A stretch of 44,935 nucleotides of DNA from Christensenella sp. UBA4651 (GCA_002405615.1 DHMD01000015.1:1-44935); one strand, 5' to 3'. Shown: positions 6,646 to 14,422, counted from the first letter of the stretch. Numbers and translations: made by a program. Notes: a model not told the origin generated them from the sequence alone.

Positions 6646-8166
6646 ATGAAAAATGCTTTGCTAAAAAAATTTGAAGAATCGCTAGTTTCAATTTTACCGA
6701 TTTTGATTATTGTATTGATTTTGGCTGTAACATTAGTCCCCCTTGACTTTGTGTTGGTTGTGCAATTTTTGATGGCGTCTGTATTTTTAATTATCGGTAT
6801 GACGCTTTTTACGCATGGGGCGGATACAGCGATGTTGCCGATAGGTAATCACATAGGTTCGTATTTGTCCAAAACTGCAAAAATTTGGCTAATGATGATT
6901 GTTGGCTTCTTTTTGGGTGTGGTAATTACAATTGCCGAGCCTGACTTGATGGTTTTGGCAGAGCAAGTTGTGAGTATAAATACGTGGCTATTTATTGCGG
7001 TTGTCGGTATTGGTGTTGGATTATTTATGATGCTGGCAATGCTTCGTACTGTACTCAAAATCCCGCTAAATATAATACTAGCGGTATCATACGGTATAAT
7101 TTTTATCCTATCATTTATTATTCCTAATAACTTTGTGCCGCTATCTTTTGATTCCGGTAGTGTAACTACGGGGCCGATTAGTGTGCCATTTTTGATGGCG
7201 TTCGGTCTAGGATTTGCTGCGGTGCGTGCGCAAAGTGGTAAGCAAGACGATTCTAGTTTCGGTATGGTGGCACTAGGGAGTGCTGGTCCAATCTTGGCGG
7301 TAATGATTTTAGGATTTTTTGTCGACCCAAATACTTTGGCGGGATCTAGCGAGGTTGTCAATTCGTGTGATACCGTTGGTGCAGGGCTAATGCAATTCTT
7401 GACGAGTATGCCAACATATCTAGGTCAAGTTGCTCTGGTAATTGCGCCAATTTTGGTAATTTTCCTATTGTTTCAATTTTTTGCGCTCAAATTACCCAAA
7501 CACGAGGTTTTCCGTGTGCTAATGGGATTATTGCTTGTTTTCTTTGGAATAACTATATTCTTTACTGGCGTAAATGTTGGATTTTTGCCAGTAGGTAGTG
7601 CGTTGGGACATGGGTTGGCTGAAAGTACGTATTCGTGGGTACTGATACCAGTGGCTATTGTTATCGGTTTTGTAATCGTGTTAGCTGAGCCTGCGGTGCA
7701 CGTTTTGGCAGAACAGGTGGAGAAGATTACCGAGGGTAAAATCGCCAAAAAGACAATCTTTTTTAGTATGTGTATTGGTGTAGCGGTTTCGCTAGGGCTG
7801 TGTGCAATTCGGATTATGTGCCAATTCAGTATTTGGTGGGTGTTGGTTCCTGCCTATGCGATAGCGATTACGCTTTCATTCTTTGTACCTAGGATTTTTA
7901 CGGGCATTGCTTTTGACTCGGGTGGTGTGGCGACTGGTGCTATGGCTACGACCTTTGTTATGCCGATGTTTGTCGGGGCGTGTGGTGCAATGGGAATTGA
8001 TACAATGCTGTATGGATTCGGAACGCTTGCATTTATTGCAGTAACGCCGCTATTGACTATTCAAATTTTGGGTTTGGTCGTTGGTATTGCGAATCGCAAG
8101 AAAGAAAAGGCTTTGGCAGAGGAATATGTCGGCAACAAGCGTGTGGAAATTGTCGAGTTTGATTAG
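6646..8166 (+). CDS. DUF1538-type polytopic membrane protein, internally duplicated
   Basis: A 506-residue, very hydrophobic protein with about 12 predicted membrane segments. It consists of two related halves. AEPDLMVLAEQV (97-108) in the first half matches AEPAVHVLAEQV (347-358) in the second; GADTAMLPIGNHIG (58-71) matches GVNVGFLPVGSALG (308-321); and SFDSGSVTTG (167-176) matches AFDSGGVATG in the second half. This is the DUF1538 family, here as a fused tandem. A two-fold pseudo-symmetric membrane protein is typical of transporters, but no substrate is established. It is followed at 17 bp by two P-II-like genes with no terminator, an arrangement like amtB-glnK, so control of this protein by P-II is a reasonable inference. 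An AGGGGGG ribosome site precedes the ATG. Confidence 0.85.
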   Translation: MKNALLKKFEESLVSILPILIIVLILAVTLVPLDFVLVVQFLMASVFLIIGMTLFTHGADTAMLPIGNHIGSYLSKTAKIWLMMIVGFFLGVVITIAEPDLMVLAEQVVSINTWLFIAVVGIGVGLFMMLAMLRTVLKIPLNIILAVSYGIIFILSFIIPNNFVPLSFDSGSVTTGPISVPFLMAFGLGFAAVRAQSGKQDDSSFGMVALGSAGPILAVMILGFFVDPNTLAGSSEVVNSCDTVGAGLMQFLTSMPTYLGQVALVIAPILVIFLLFQFFALKLPKHEVFRVLMGLLLVFFGITIFFTGVNVGFLPVGSALGHGLAESTYSWVLIPVAIVIGFVIVLAEPAVHVLAEQVEKITEGKIAKKTIFFSMCIGVAVSLGLCAIRIMCQFSIWWVLVPAYAIAITLSFFVPRIFTGIAFDSGGVATGAMATTFVMPMFVGACGAMGIDTMLYGFGTLAFIAVTPLLTIQILGLVVGIANRKKEKALAEEYVGNKRVEIVEFD

Positions 8167-8183
8167 GAATAGGGGGCAGATTT

Positions 8184-8531
8184 ATGGCTAAGGGAAAAGC
8201 GCCGTTCAAAATGCTTATATGCATTATTGATAAGACAAAAGCGGATTTGGCATTACAAATTTTGAAAAACGCACACGAAAATATTGGTATTAGTAACATT
8301 GTGCTAGGCGTTTCAAAATTAGGGACTATGGATATTATGGGGCTGGCAAGGAAGGAGCGGACGATGATTACATCGCTGGTGAGGGCAAATAATGCGACTC
8401 GTACGATTCAGGCGCTTGATTTGCTCCTATGCCCTGATGATGAGGACAGTTACGGCTTGGCGTTTACCGTGCCTATGAATAGTGCAAGTCGTGATACAAT
8501 AAATTATTTTACGCCCAAAAAGGAGAATTAA
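8184..8531 (+). CDS. P-II-like regulatory protein (first copy, divergent)
   Basis: A 115-residue protein that starts with a beta-strand of the P-II type (FKMLICIIDKTKADLALQIL) and keeps P-II size and overall pattern. It lacks a recognisable T-loop tyrosine and the canonical second P-II signature. It lies between the DUF1538 gene and a second P-II-like gene and is surely cotranscribed with both. P-II proteins are trimers that sense ATP/ADP and 2-oxoglutarate and bind transporters or enzymes; that this copy senses the same ligands is not shown. A ribosome site (AGGGGG) precedes the ATG. The family call rests on fold pattern and context. Confidence 0.65.
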   Translation: MAKGKAPFKMLICIIDKTKADLALQILKNAHENIGISNIVLGVSKLGTMDIMGLARKERTMITSLVRANNATRTIQALDLLLCPDDEDSYGLAFTVPMNSASRDTINYFTPKKEN

Positions 8532-8533
8532 TT

Positions 8534-9049
8534 ATGTTTTTGAAGCAAGATATGAATGTAATTATTACTGTGGTTACGAGAGGATTTGCGGATAAGGTTA
8601 TGGAGGCTGCAAAGAGTGCTGGTGCGGAGGGGGCGACCATCTTTAACGCACGAGGAAATGGTATTCACGAATCGGACACAATTTTGGGTGTAAGTATTCA
8701 GCCCGAGAAAGAAGTTGTGATGATTGTGGTGCGGAAGAATATTCGCAAAAAAGTTATGCGTGCTATTTGTGTGGACTGCGGTATGAATGAGGAGGGTCGT
8801 GGCTTGTGTTTTAGTCTGCCAATTGAGGAAATCGGTGGTGTAAATCATTGGATGGAATTGGCTGGTAGCAAGAAAAAAGTTGTCGCAAAACCTGCCTCAA
8901 AAAGTACTGCAACCGCAAAGCAGAATGATGGGGTTAAAGCTGCTAATCAAGACGAAAAAGTAGCGGAAAAATCGGAAGCAAAAAATTTGGAAGAAAATAC
9001 GAGAAAAATAGAAAAAAATTCAGAAGAAAAGACTGAAAATAAAAGTTAG
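8534..9049 (+). CDS. P-II-like regulatory protein with charged C-terminal tail
   Basis: Residues 1-112 are P-II-like: VIITVVTRGFADKVMEAAKS, then the family's small-residue turn GAEGATIFNARGNG (residues about 30-43), then KEVVMIVVRKN. The last 55-60 residues are a Lys/Glu/Ala/Ser-rich, low-complexity tail (VAKPASKSTATAKQ and on), likely disordered. Ordinary P-II proteins are about 112 residues and have no such tail. It starts two bases after the previous stop with AAAAAGGAG upstream, so it is part of the same transcript as the DUF1538 gene. Confidence 0.72.
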   Translation: MFLKQDMNVIITVVTRGFADKVMEAAKSAGAEGATIFNARGNGIHESDTILGVSIQPEKEVVMIVVRKNIRKKVMRAICVDCGMNEEGRGLCFSLPIEEIGGVNHWMELAGSKKKVVAKPASKSTATAKQNDGVKAANQDEKVAEKSEAKNLEENTRKIEKNSEEKTENKS

Positions 9050-9392
9050 GAAAAAGTTTCTGACGAAGAAAAGTAGATTTTTTGATTTGTTTTGGGTTTC
9101 AAAAAGTGTTAGGAGAGTAAAATTATTTGCTTTTCTTTTTTTATCCCAAATTGTGGAAAAGTGCTGTTTTTTATGGTTAAGTAGATGTTTTTTGGGCACA
9201 AAGTTTACAAAAAATGTGGGTTAAATGCAGATTTGTGCGGTTTTGACTGTGGATAACTCGCAAAAAATAAATTAAAAATTTTTGAAAAAAGAGTGTCCTC
9301 TTACTTTACTTTTTGCGTTTTGTGTGCTAGACTTGTCTTATCGTAAAAAAGAGAGATTTTACAGAAGATGAATCCGATAAAAGGGGGAAATT
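9050..9392. other. dnaA upstream region with DnaA boxes
   Basis: A gene-free stretch before dnaA. It contains one perfect DnaA box in reverse (TGTGGATAA, 9248-9256), a one-mismatch box (TGTGGAAAA, 9152-9160) and weaker matches at 9141 and 9215. An A/T-rich stretch follows at about 9258-9292. A possible promoter is TTTACT (9305-9310), 17 bp, TAGACT (9328-9333). The sites would support DnaA autoregulation. Whether this is also the replication origin is doubtful: genes run in the plus direction on both sides and, by eye, the plus strand stays G-richer than C on both sides. Confidence 0.55.
9248..9256 (-). promoter_or_regulatory. Perfect DnaA box
   Basis: TGTGGATAA on the plus strand is the exact complement of TTATCCACA. 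It lies about 50 bp upstream of the candidate dnaA promoter. Confidence 0.75.
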
Positions 9393-10769
9393 ATGCAGGA
9401 ATATATTGACAAACAATGGGCGAAATGCCTAGATGATTTTCCCAAAAAAATCAGTTCTTATGCGATGGATTTGTGGATAAACACCTTGCAACCTATCAAC
9501 ATAGAAAATAATACTCTCGTGCTGGTTGCTCCAACCGATATGTGCCGGCAGCAAATTTATAATATTTATCTCAAAAGAATGCAAGAGGTTTTGCGTGAGC
9601 ATTTTAATCTCGAAAATGTGCATGTGCTTTTGCCTGAGGAAAGGGATGAGTATGTTGAGGCGTTTAATTTGAGTCATCCGAGCGCTGATTCGGTTTTGGA
9701 GAATAAAGCGACAACTACTCAAAATCCTTTTAACCCGAGGTACACTTTTGACAACTTTGTGGTTGGTACAACCAATCAGGTTATATATGCGGCTGCGAGG
9801 GCAGTAGCCGAGTCGCCTGCGGTTAGGTTCAACCCGCTGTTTATATATGGTGCGTCAGGTTTGGGCAAGACTCACTTGCTCCACGCAATCGGTAATTACA
9901 TTTGGGCGCACAAGACGAGTAATCTCAATATTGTGTATGTAACTTGCGAGCAATTTACTAATGCATTTTTGGAGGCGTTGCGTGTCAGCCGTGAGAAAGG
10001 TATGGACTCGTTCCACCGTAGATATAGGCAGGCTGATGTGTTGCTAATTGATGATATTCAGTTTATTAGTAGCAAAAAAGGTGTGCAAGAGGAGTTTTTT
10101 AATACTTTTAATGACCTTTACCAAGCGGGCAAGCAGATTATTATCAGTAGCGACCGACCTCCGAGAGATATTGAAACGCTAGAAGAAAGGCTGCGTTCTC
10201 GTTTCGCTGGGGGCTTTATGCAGGATATTCAGCCGCCTGATTTTGAGACAAGGCTACTCATTATTCAGAAGAAAATTGAGTTGGAGCGGTTTGAGTTTGA
10301 AAAGGGGCTAGATTACGAATTGGCAGAGCGTTTGTCTAACCTAAATATTCGTGAAATGGAAGCGATTTTGCGGAAAATATACTTCTTGGCTAATTTCCAT
10401 GGGAAAGTGGTCGCAACAAAGGCGGATATGGAGGAAGTGCTGCAAAAAGAGGGGACTACTCACGAGCCAACTTTGGATTCGAAACTCACGCCAGACCGTA
10501 TCCTCAATACTGTGTGCAAGTATTTTACCATTGACGAAAAAGATTTGACAGGGCGTAAACGCAACAAGGAGATTGTTGAGCCAAGGCAGATTTGCATTTA
10601 TCTAATGTGGTCGCAACTTGCGATACCGCTAACCACGATTGGGCAGATATTTGGCAGAGACCACACTACAATTATTCACGCTCGTGATAAAATTATGGAG
10701 CAGGTCAAGAGTAGCGGGCAAATGAAGAAAATTCTCAACGATATAAATAATTTGCTGAAAGATTACTGA
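9393..10769 (+). CDS. dnaA: Chromosomal replication initiator DnaA
   Basis: DnaA binds DnaA boxes, melts the origin and loads the helicase. At 458 residues it is normal length. Domain I is at residues about 1-80, followed by a short linker. The AAA+ domain starts with the family stretch NPRYTFDNFVVG (114-125), Walker A GASGLGKT (153-160) and Walker B LLIDDIQF (217-224), with an arginine finger region LRSRF. Domain IV ends with the DNA-binding signature GRDHTTIIHA (canonical GRDHTTVIHA). A GGGGG-type ribosome site precedes the ATG. It is not followed by dnaN, which is the usual neighbour. Confidence 0.98.
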   Translation: MQEYIDKQWAKCLDDFPKKISSYAMDLWINTLQPINIENNTLVLVAPTDMCRQQIYNIYLKRMQEVLREHFNLENVHVLLPEERDEYVEAFNLSHPSADSVLENKATTTQNPFNPRYTFDNFVVGTTNQVIYAAARAVAESPAVRFNPLFIYGASGLGKTHLLHAIGNYIWAHKTSNLNIVYVTCEQFTNAFLEALRVSREKGMDSFHRRYRQADVLLIDDIQFISSKKGVQEEFFNTFNDLYQAGKQIIISSDRPPRDIETLEERLRSRFAGGFMQDIQPPDFETRLLIIQKKIELERFEFEKGLDYELAERLSNLNIREMEAILRKIYFLANFHGKVVATKADMEEVLQKEGTTHEPTLDSKLTPDRILNTVCKYFTIDEKDLTGRKRNKEIVEPRQICIYLMWSQLAIPLTTIGQIFGRDHTTIIHARDKIMEQVKSSGQMKKILNDINNLLKDY

Positions 10770-10905
10770 TTTTTGGAACGGAGGCAAAATAACAAAACCG
10801 TCCTTATTTTGAGTTGATTTCAAAGTGGGGCGTTTTTTTGTTTCGGTTAGACTTTGTGTGGGATAGGATATGACATAAAAATTTATAAAATGCGGTGAAA
10901 TCCTC

Positions 10906-10935
10906 TTGACAAAATCGATTAACTTATATTATAAT
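10906..10935 (+). promoter_or_regulatory. Strong promoter upstream of tRNA-Gly
   Basis: TTGACA (10906-10911), 18-bp spacer, TATAAT (10930-10935). The predicted start near 10942 falls inside the left arm of the hairpin at 10937-10976. Confidence 0.75.
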
Positions 10936-10936
10936 T

Positions 10937-10982
10937 GTTTTGATATTTGGCGGCAACTCTCGTCAAATATCAAAACTTTTTT
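10937..10982 (+). terminator. Long hairpin with T run between promoter and tRNA-Gly
   Basis: A 13-bp perfect inverted repeat (10937-10949 with 10964-10976) that extends by three more pairs (one G-U) to a 16-bp stem, with an 8-nt loop and six T after it. It has the form of an intrinsic terminator and is the only good candidate for ending the dnaA transcript. It lies just downstream of the promoter at 10906, so transcripts from that promoter start inside the left arm. Confidence 0.65.
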
Positions 10983-11010
10983 GCTCTTTTTTGGGGGGTA
11001 ACCCCTTTGT

Positions 11011-11084
11011 GCGGGAGTAGCTTAGTGGTAAAGCTCCAGCCTTCCAAGCTGGCCATGAGGGTTCGATTCCCTTCTCTCGCTCCA
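11011..11084 (+). tRNA. tRNA-Gly (anticodon TCC)
   Basis: Cloverleaf with acceptor stem GCGGGAG/CTCTCGC (one G-U), D arm, anticodon stem CCAGC/GCTGG with loop CTTCCAA (anticodon TCC), T arm with GGTTCGATTCC, discriminator T and an encoded CCA end. Confidence 0.97.
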
Positions 11085-11092
11085 ACAAAAAG

Positions 11093-11138
11093 ACACCTCG
11101 ATATGAAAATTCAGGATACGAGGTGTTTTTGCTTTTTT
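11093..11138. terminator. Bidirectional terminator between tRNA-Gly and the restriction gene
   Basis: ACACCTCG (11093-11100) pairs perfectly with CGAGGTGT (11119-11126). A T run follows on the plus strand and an A run precedes it, so it can end both the tRNA transcript and the converging minus-strand restriction-modification transcript, whose last stop codon (11137-11139) overlaps the T run. Confidence 0.8.
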
Positions 11139-12297
11139 ATAAGTCAAGTAACTTTTGAATAAATATATCCGCTGTTTCTTTATCAATTTCGATATTTGGG
11201 TTTTCTAGTAATTCGTCAATTTCTTTTCCTATAAATTGGGTTACTCCTTTTGAATTTCTGCCCGCCCAGTGATGAACAATAAGGGTGTTATTTAACAGGT
11301 CTTTACAAAAAACTGGGCAAAGAAGTGTTTTGATATTCTTGTTTTTATCAATGCCAATAAAATATAGTAAATAAACGGAGTTCTTTTTACTTAAAAATTT
11401 CAGTAGTTTATCAATATTGTAAGCTTTCGGGTTAGAATTTAGGAATAATATTTTTGTCTTTATATCGGTTTTCGTTTCGAAAACATTAAAATTTTGATTA
11501 TAATCTCCTAAATCGTTGTGGTTTTTTATGTCGGGCAGTGTTGTGCCATTTAGTAATGCTGTAATCAAAGTATTTTTATAATTACTATCATCATTAGTTA
11601 TAAGGCTTTCTATTAAATTCCCTCTTATGTTTACATTTTCTATGAAAGCGGTAATACAAATTTCATTTTTAACAGCTTGAACTCTATTGAAAAGTTCTTG
11701 ATTAAGTAGTGTGAAATAAGGGGAATTTACAAAACTTTTGCATCGTTGGATTGAATTGAATAAGTTTGTTCGTTCTTCTCCATTTGGCACAAATTTTTTG
11801 CCTATAGGGGATATTTGGTTTGTTGATTCTACTAGACGAGCCAGATTTTCTTCAAATGTATAACAACTATGGATTGCAAACAGTTTTTCAAAATTTTCGG
11901 GTGAATTGTCAAGGTCTTCTATTTTTTTGATAATATCAGAACCATTGAAACTACCTCTGATATTGTCCAACCTTAATTCTTGTGAAGAATGGCTGATTCG
12001 TTTTAGAAATGTTGTATTTGACAAAAATAAAGTATTTTTTTGAGGTAATACTACACAAACTATAAATGGGATTTTATCATATTTTTGCAGGGCTGACAAT
12101 GAAAGGACTGTATTCGCAAAATTTGGAGAACTCGCTTTACAAAATCTGATTGCGAAATTTTCACAATAGAAAACCTTTCTATCTTGAATTAAGTTGAATT
12201 CTGCTCTGATTTTTTGTGATAATGTTGTTTTATCGTTTAGTTTAGCGTTATTGTTAATAAAGGTTACTAATGAGTTAATTATTGAAAAATCTACCAT
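11137..12297 (-). CDS. Putative type II restriction endonuclease
   Basis: A 386-residue protein without a family I can name. Its place 12 bases downstream of a DNA methyltransferase gene on the same strand makes a restriction enzyme the best reading. A PD-(D/E)xK-like active site is visible: Pro255-Asp256, then 17 residues, then Glu274-Thr275-Lys276, in the context LPDIKNH and FETKTDIK, followed by a likely beta-strand (TKILFLNSN). The gene is more A/T-rich than its housekeeping neighbours and uses few G-ending codons, consistent with transfer. It converges on tRNA-Gly across a bidirectional terminator. Confidence 0.65.
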   Translation of the reverse strand: MVDFSIINSLVTFINNNAKLNDKTTLSQKIRAEFNLIQDRKVFYCENFAIRFCKASSPNFANTVLSLSALQKYDKIPFIVCVVLPQKNTLFLSNTTFLKRISHSSQELRLDNIRGSFNGSDIIKKIEDLDNSPENFEKLFAIHSCYTFEENLARLVESTNQISPIGKKFVPNGEERTNLFNSIQRCKSFVNSPYFTLLNQELFNRVQAVKNEICITAFIENVNIRGNLIESLITNDDSNYKNTLITALLNGTTLPDIKNHNDLGDYNQNFNVFETKTDIKTKILFLNSNPKAYNIDKLLKFLSKKNSVYLLYFIGIDKNKNIKTLLCPVFCKDLLNNTLIVHHWAGRNSKGVTQFIGKEIDELLENPNIEIDKETADIFIQKLLDL

Positions 12298-12309
12298 AAT
12301 TTATTTTCT

Positions 12310-13254
12310 TTAGTTTTTCCTTTTGACTTTATTTTGTTCTGATAAGGTATTTCTTTCCCAAAATACTCCGTCTGTATATCCTTGGATACTTTTGTCTTTT
12401 TCAGCAATAGATAAACGGTATTCTGCCCAAGAGCAGTACAAAGGATTTTGTTCTATACCTATGTAATGACGACCGAGTTTTTTTGCAACTACGGATGTTG
12501 TTCCAGAACCCAAAAATGGATCAAAAACGACATCACCAGGGTTGCTGCTGGCTAAGATTAATTTTGCTAATAATTTTTCTGGTTTTTGGGTTGGGTGTGC
12601 CGTATTTTCGGGCATTGACCAGTATGGTATAGATATGTCGTCCCAAAAATTTGAAGGGTAGGTATTTCTATAACGCCCATCTGATGTTTCTTCCCAATCT
12701 TTGGGTTTGCCTTGTTGTTTGTATGGGGCTATTACTTTTCTCCTAGACATAACATCTTTTACGTTAAAAGTATAATTTTTTGATACAGTTGCAAACCAAA
12801 TATCTTCCATACCATTTTTCCAATTCGTTTGAGCCCCGCGTCCTTTTTCCCTTTGCCATGTAATTCTATTGACTATATTAAAATATTGATTTAAAACGTT
12901 GCCTATAAGTAGGCTAGATTGCCAATCACAGCAAACATAGATAGTTGCGGTTGGTTTTAGTAGGGGTAGTACTAATTTAATCCAGTTTTCAGTATATTTT
13001 ACATAATCAGTTTCGTTCAATTTTGAAAATTTCATACCGTGAAAATTTTTATCAAGATTATAACAAGGGTCTGCGATAAGTAAGTCAACGCTTTGAGGAG
13101 GAATGTATTTCATTATTTCGAGAGAATTGCCTACTATTGTTTTATCCAATATGTTATTAATTTCTGTTGGCGACTCGATTTTGACGCATTTTGATAAATA
13201 TTCAGAACCTTGTTCTATTCCAAAATCAATTGTTTTGTTTTTTGGGGATTTCAT
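12310..13254 (-). CDS. Type II DNA methyltransferase (beta-class, DPPY-type)
   Basis: A 314-residue AdoMet-dependent amino-methyltransferase (N6-adenine or N4-cytosine). The catalytic motif IV comes first (ADPCYNLDK, residues 61-69) and the AdoMet-binding motif I comes late (FDPFLGSGTTS, 244-254), which is the beta-class order. HPTQKPEKLL (220-229) is the usual segment before motif I. Motif IV reads DPCY where DPPY is normal. The frame opens at a GTG at 13266, but the ATG at 13254 has GGAGG five bases upstream and is preferred. It is transcribed with the endonuclease from a promoter at 13281-13309. Confidence 0.9.
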   Translation of the reverse strand: MKSPKNKTIDFGIEQGSEYLSKCVKIESPTEINNILDKTIVGNSLEIMKYIPPQSVDLLIADPCYNLDKNFHGMKFSKLNETDYVKYTENWIKLVLPLLKPTATIYVCCDWQSSLLIGNVLNQYFNIVNRITWQREKGRGAQTNWKNGMEDIWFATVSKNYTFNVKDVMSRRKVIAPYKQQGKPKDWEETSDGRYRNTYPSNFWDDISIPYWSMPENTAHPTQKPEKLLAKLILASSNPGDVVFDPFLGSGTTSVVAKKLGRHYIGIEQNPLYCSWAEYRLSIAEKDKSIQGYTDGVFWERNTLSEQNKVKRKN

Positions 13255-13280
13255 TTGTGCCTCCACTAGTTTATTAATTC

Positions 13281-13309
13281 ATTGTATCATAATATTTGAT
13301 TTTTTTCAA
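13281..13309 (-). promoter_or_regulatory. Promoter of the restriction-modification operon
   Basis: On the minus strand, TTGAAA (13309-13304), 17-bp spacer, TACAAT (13286-13281), 27 bp before the methyltransferase ATG. Confidence 0.65.
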
Positions 13310-13343
13310 GTTGAATAGAGATTGTAGTTTAATTTTGAGTTAA

Positions 13344-14396
13344 TCACTCAAAAAACTGGGAGTTAAAGAGGATTTCGGGGGCGGTGGGGTGAATGGCTTT
13401 CGCTAGATTGTGGTAGGTTTTTGCGAGGGAGAGGTTGTTGAGGTAGTAGTAGCAGATACTCAAATCCACATAAGGGCGGTAGTTGTGGAAGTCTGGTTCT
13501 ATCCAGCCGCTCGTTTCGCTGGGAAGAGTGAGGGCGATTTTGAGCCAGTCGGCGGCAGTGGAATAGCGTTTATCCTGAATTAGCAGCTCGGCGAGGAGGC
13601 AGATAGTTTTTGCTCTCGGTGCGGCGTAGTCGAAACTTTGGATAAGGGATAACCTTGCCTTTTCGTAATTGTGGAGATTGATGTAGCAGTTGGATTTGAT
13701 AATGCAAGCGTCAATTTTGTTCTCTACCCAGCCGCCATTTTCGGTTAAAAATTCGTCCAAGGTGCGGATTGATTTGTGATAATTATTGTTGTAGTACAAT
13801 TCTCTTGCGTAATAATACTTTGCTCGTGGGGACAAAGTTTTGCCCGATTTAAGCAAATTTTTGTAGATGTTTAGATTGCGCTTTTGGGGCGTTGGGCGAA
13901 CTTTTTTATGCTGAATTTCTATGTCGCTATGGATAATTTTGCCTCGTGGAGAAATTGCTTCGTGTACGGGTTCGCACCAAGCGAAGCCACAAACTCTGCG
14001 CAAAATCCTTTCTCGATAGTAATAAAACTCGTTTGGCGGTGGTGAAACAATATATTTTGCCATAATGCAATCGGGTGGAGAATTGGTATCAATATCCTGC
14101 TTTAATTGATTGATTTTTTCGCAATTTTGCGGGTCAATATAGTCGTCTGCGTCCAGCCACATAATGTAATCGCAGGTGCTAAAAGAGAAACTATAATTGC
14201 GTGCCGCACTAAAATCGTTACACCATTTGTAGTTAAAGACTTTGTCGGTATATTGGGTGGCAATGGAGCGGGTTTTGTCCCGACTGCCAGTATCCACAAT
14301 TATGATTTCGTCTGCGAATTTTTGGACGCAGTCTAGGCAACGGGCGAGGACGGCGGCCTCATTTTTTACAATCATACATACACTTAGGCTAATCAT
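13344..14396 (-). CDS. Family 2 glycosyltransferase with TPR-like C-terminal half
   Basis: The 350-residue protein begins LSVCMIVKNEAAVLARCLDC and has the GT-A fold signature VDTGSRDKT (34-42) and the metal-binding segment MWLDADDY (79-86). This is the GT2 type that moves a sugar from a nucleotide donor. Residues about 195-345 look like tandem helical repeats (KYYYARELYYNNNYHKSIRT; YVDLSICYYYLNNLSLAKTY), similar to TPR, a common fusion in Firmicute GT2 proteins of this type. The acceptor cannot be told; a protein or cell-wall polymer is possible. No clear ribosome site precedes the ATG; it lies 26 bases after a lipoprotein gene and may rely on coupling. Confidence 0.85.
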   Translation of the reverse strand: MISLSVCMIVKNEAAVLARCLDCVQKFADEIIIVDTGSRDKTRSIATQYTDKVFNYKWCNDFSAARNYSFSFSTCDYIMWLDADDYIDPQNCEKINQLKQDIDTNSPPDCIMAKYIVSPPPNEFYYYRERILRRVCGFAWCEPVHEAISPRGKIIHSDIEIQHKKVRPTPQKRNLNIYKNLLKSGKTLSPRAKYYYARELYYNNNYHKSIRTLDEFLTENGGWVENKIDACIIKSNCYINLHNYEKARLSLIQSFDYAAPRAKTICLLAELLIQDKRYSTAADWLKIALTLPSETSGWIEPDFHNYRPYVDLSICYYYLNNLSLAKTYHNLAKAIHPTAPEILFNSQFFE

Positions 14397-14422
14397 ATTA
14401 ATTTTATATGAAAGCCGCAGGT

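Noticed and set aside
8528..8848. A 106-codon minus-strand frame over the second P-II-like gene
   Set aside because: Shadow of the plus-strand gene; His/Asn-rich composition, no family features and no ribosome site.
9050..9392. Replication origin at the dnaA upstream region
   Set aside because: DnaA boxes are present, but gene direction does not switch and G-richness of the plus strand seems unchanged across the site. Kept only as a DnaA-box region.
10985..11010. T-box or other riboswitch upstream of tRNA-Gly
   Set aside because: Only a GGGG/CCCC mini-hairpin is present; no T-box sequence or known riboswitch motif is seen, and T-boxes sit ahead of synthetase or amino acid genes, not tRNAs.
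13255..13343. A repeated tRNA-Gly 3' end (att site) at the far side of the restriction-modification cassette
   Set aside because: No copy of the tRNA tail was seen at 13255-13343, and no integrase gene is present.
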